Assembly (NCBI GenBank): GCA_964591255.1
Contig: CAZQAA010000014.1
Location: forward strand, 1 to 15,103
Length of the DNA stretch: 15,103 nt
Direction: 5' to 3'
DNA from: CAZQAA01 sp964591255
Lineage (GTDB): Bacteria > Desulfobacterota > DSM-4660 > Desulfatiglandales > Desulfatiglandaceae
Made by a program: the position numbers and the translations under genes
In this document: piece by piece, positions 14,881-15,103 of the stretch
Numbering within the stretch: the first letter of the stretch is position 1
Layout: every line of letters starts with the position of its first letter
Notes under the pieces: model-generated
What the model saw: the letters and a program-made list of their open reading frames with translations, nothing else
Database searches by the model: none
Told to the model about the DNA's origin: nothing

Positions 14881-15103
14881 AATTAGCCTTGTTCCCGGCA
14901 AAAAGGACTTCCCGGGCCACCCTTTTGCCTGCATGGGTTAGGAAAGATTTATCAATAATATTAGACAATTTTTCGGTATCAGAAGGTCGTTCCTTTTGTT
15001 TCTCCTCCAAGTTTGTAATCAGGTCTGCGTCATATAACGCCCTGAAATTCAGGGTCTCCTCTTCCCTAGGATGGTGATGGTGTCCTACAATATCACATAC
15101 CTC
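14879..15103 (-). CDS. HD-domain protein, C-terminal part (partial at window edge)
   Basis: Only the last 74 residues are in the window. The frame is open from base 15103 to TAA at 14879-14881. The start of the fragment, DIVGHHHHPREEE followed by FRALYDADLI, is the pattern of HD-type phosphohydrolase proteins, where the His run and the later Asp are metal ligands. The tail KSFLTHAGKRVAREVLF is a basic amphipathic helix. The substrate cannot be told from the fragment. It is coupled to the 4Fe-4S protein gene, because its stop codon overlaps that gene's ribosome site. The HHHH run is adjacent to PREEE as in many HD proteins of Desulfobacterota, which supports the family call but not a specific role. 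Confidence 0.75.
   Translation of the reverse strand, partial: EVCDIVGHHHHPREEETLNFRALYDADLITNLEEKQKERPSDTEKLSNIIDKSFLTHAGKRVAREVLFAGNKAN

Noticed and set aside
1..15103. tRNA, rRNA, CRISPR array, insertion sequence or phage genes
   Set aside because: No cloverleaf or rRNA-like stretch, no evenly spaced direct repeats, and no transposase or integrase-like protein was found on reading both strands.

Overview
The window reads as a compact chromosomal segment of an anaerobic bacterium of the Desulfobacterota (the former Deltaproteobacteria). This rests on gene families I recognise from that group: a three-Cys/four-Cys 4Fe-4S protein, a DVU0298-like HEAT protein, a hybrid sensor kinase with a CXXCH sensor domain, and a selenocysteine peroxiredoxin. 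Base composition is moderate and coding density is very high: no gene-free stretch exceeds about 110 bases. I see no tRNA, rRNA, CRISPR array, insertion sequence or prophage gene. The genus cannot be fixed from the sequence. A mannosyl/glucosylglycerate-type solute pathway would fit a thermophilic or salt-stressed lifestyle, but that is inference.

Layout. Positions 1-2401 on the plus strand hold the tail of an unidentified gene, a mannosyl-3-phosphoglycerate phosphatase and a GT-A glycosyltransferase; the last two are tightly coupled and probably make a glycosylglycerate compatible solute. Everything from 2390 to the end lies on the minus strand, so it reads from right to left: an HD-domain protein (partial), a 4Fe-4S protein, a DsrE-family protein, an exported rhodanese with beta-rich repeats, an M23 peptidase, a persulfide-dioxygenase-like metallo-beta-lactamase protein with two rhodanese domains, the peroxiredoxin, a HEAT-repeat protein, an iron-sulfur flavoprotein fused to arsenate reductase, a TIGR02757/DUF2400 protein, a heme-type hybrid histidine kinase with a stand-alone receiver, and glycerate 2-kinase. 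The glycerate kinase converges on the glycosyltransferase, and their 3' ends overlap by 12 bp.

The main discovery is the peroxiredoxin at 8974-9696. Its reading frame is interrupted by one TGA exactly where the peroxidatic cysteine belongs. A GC-rich hairpin lies 17 nt after the TGA with a G in the second loop position, as expected for a bacterial SECIS element. This is a selenoprotein, not a frameshifted pseudogene, and conventional gene calling would split it into two fragments. It sits among sulfur and thiol redox genes, so the middle of the window looks like a redox and sulfane-sulfur handling neighbourhood. Another notable item is the fusion of an iron-sulfur flavoprotein to a thioredoxin-type arsenate reductase. 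Upstream of the persulfide dioxygenase, two perfect palindromes abut each other and look like an operator.
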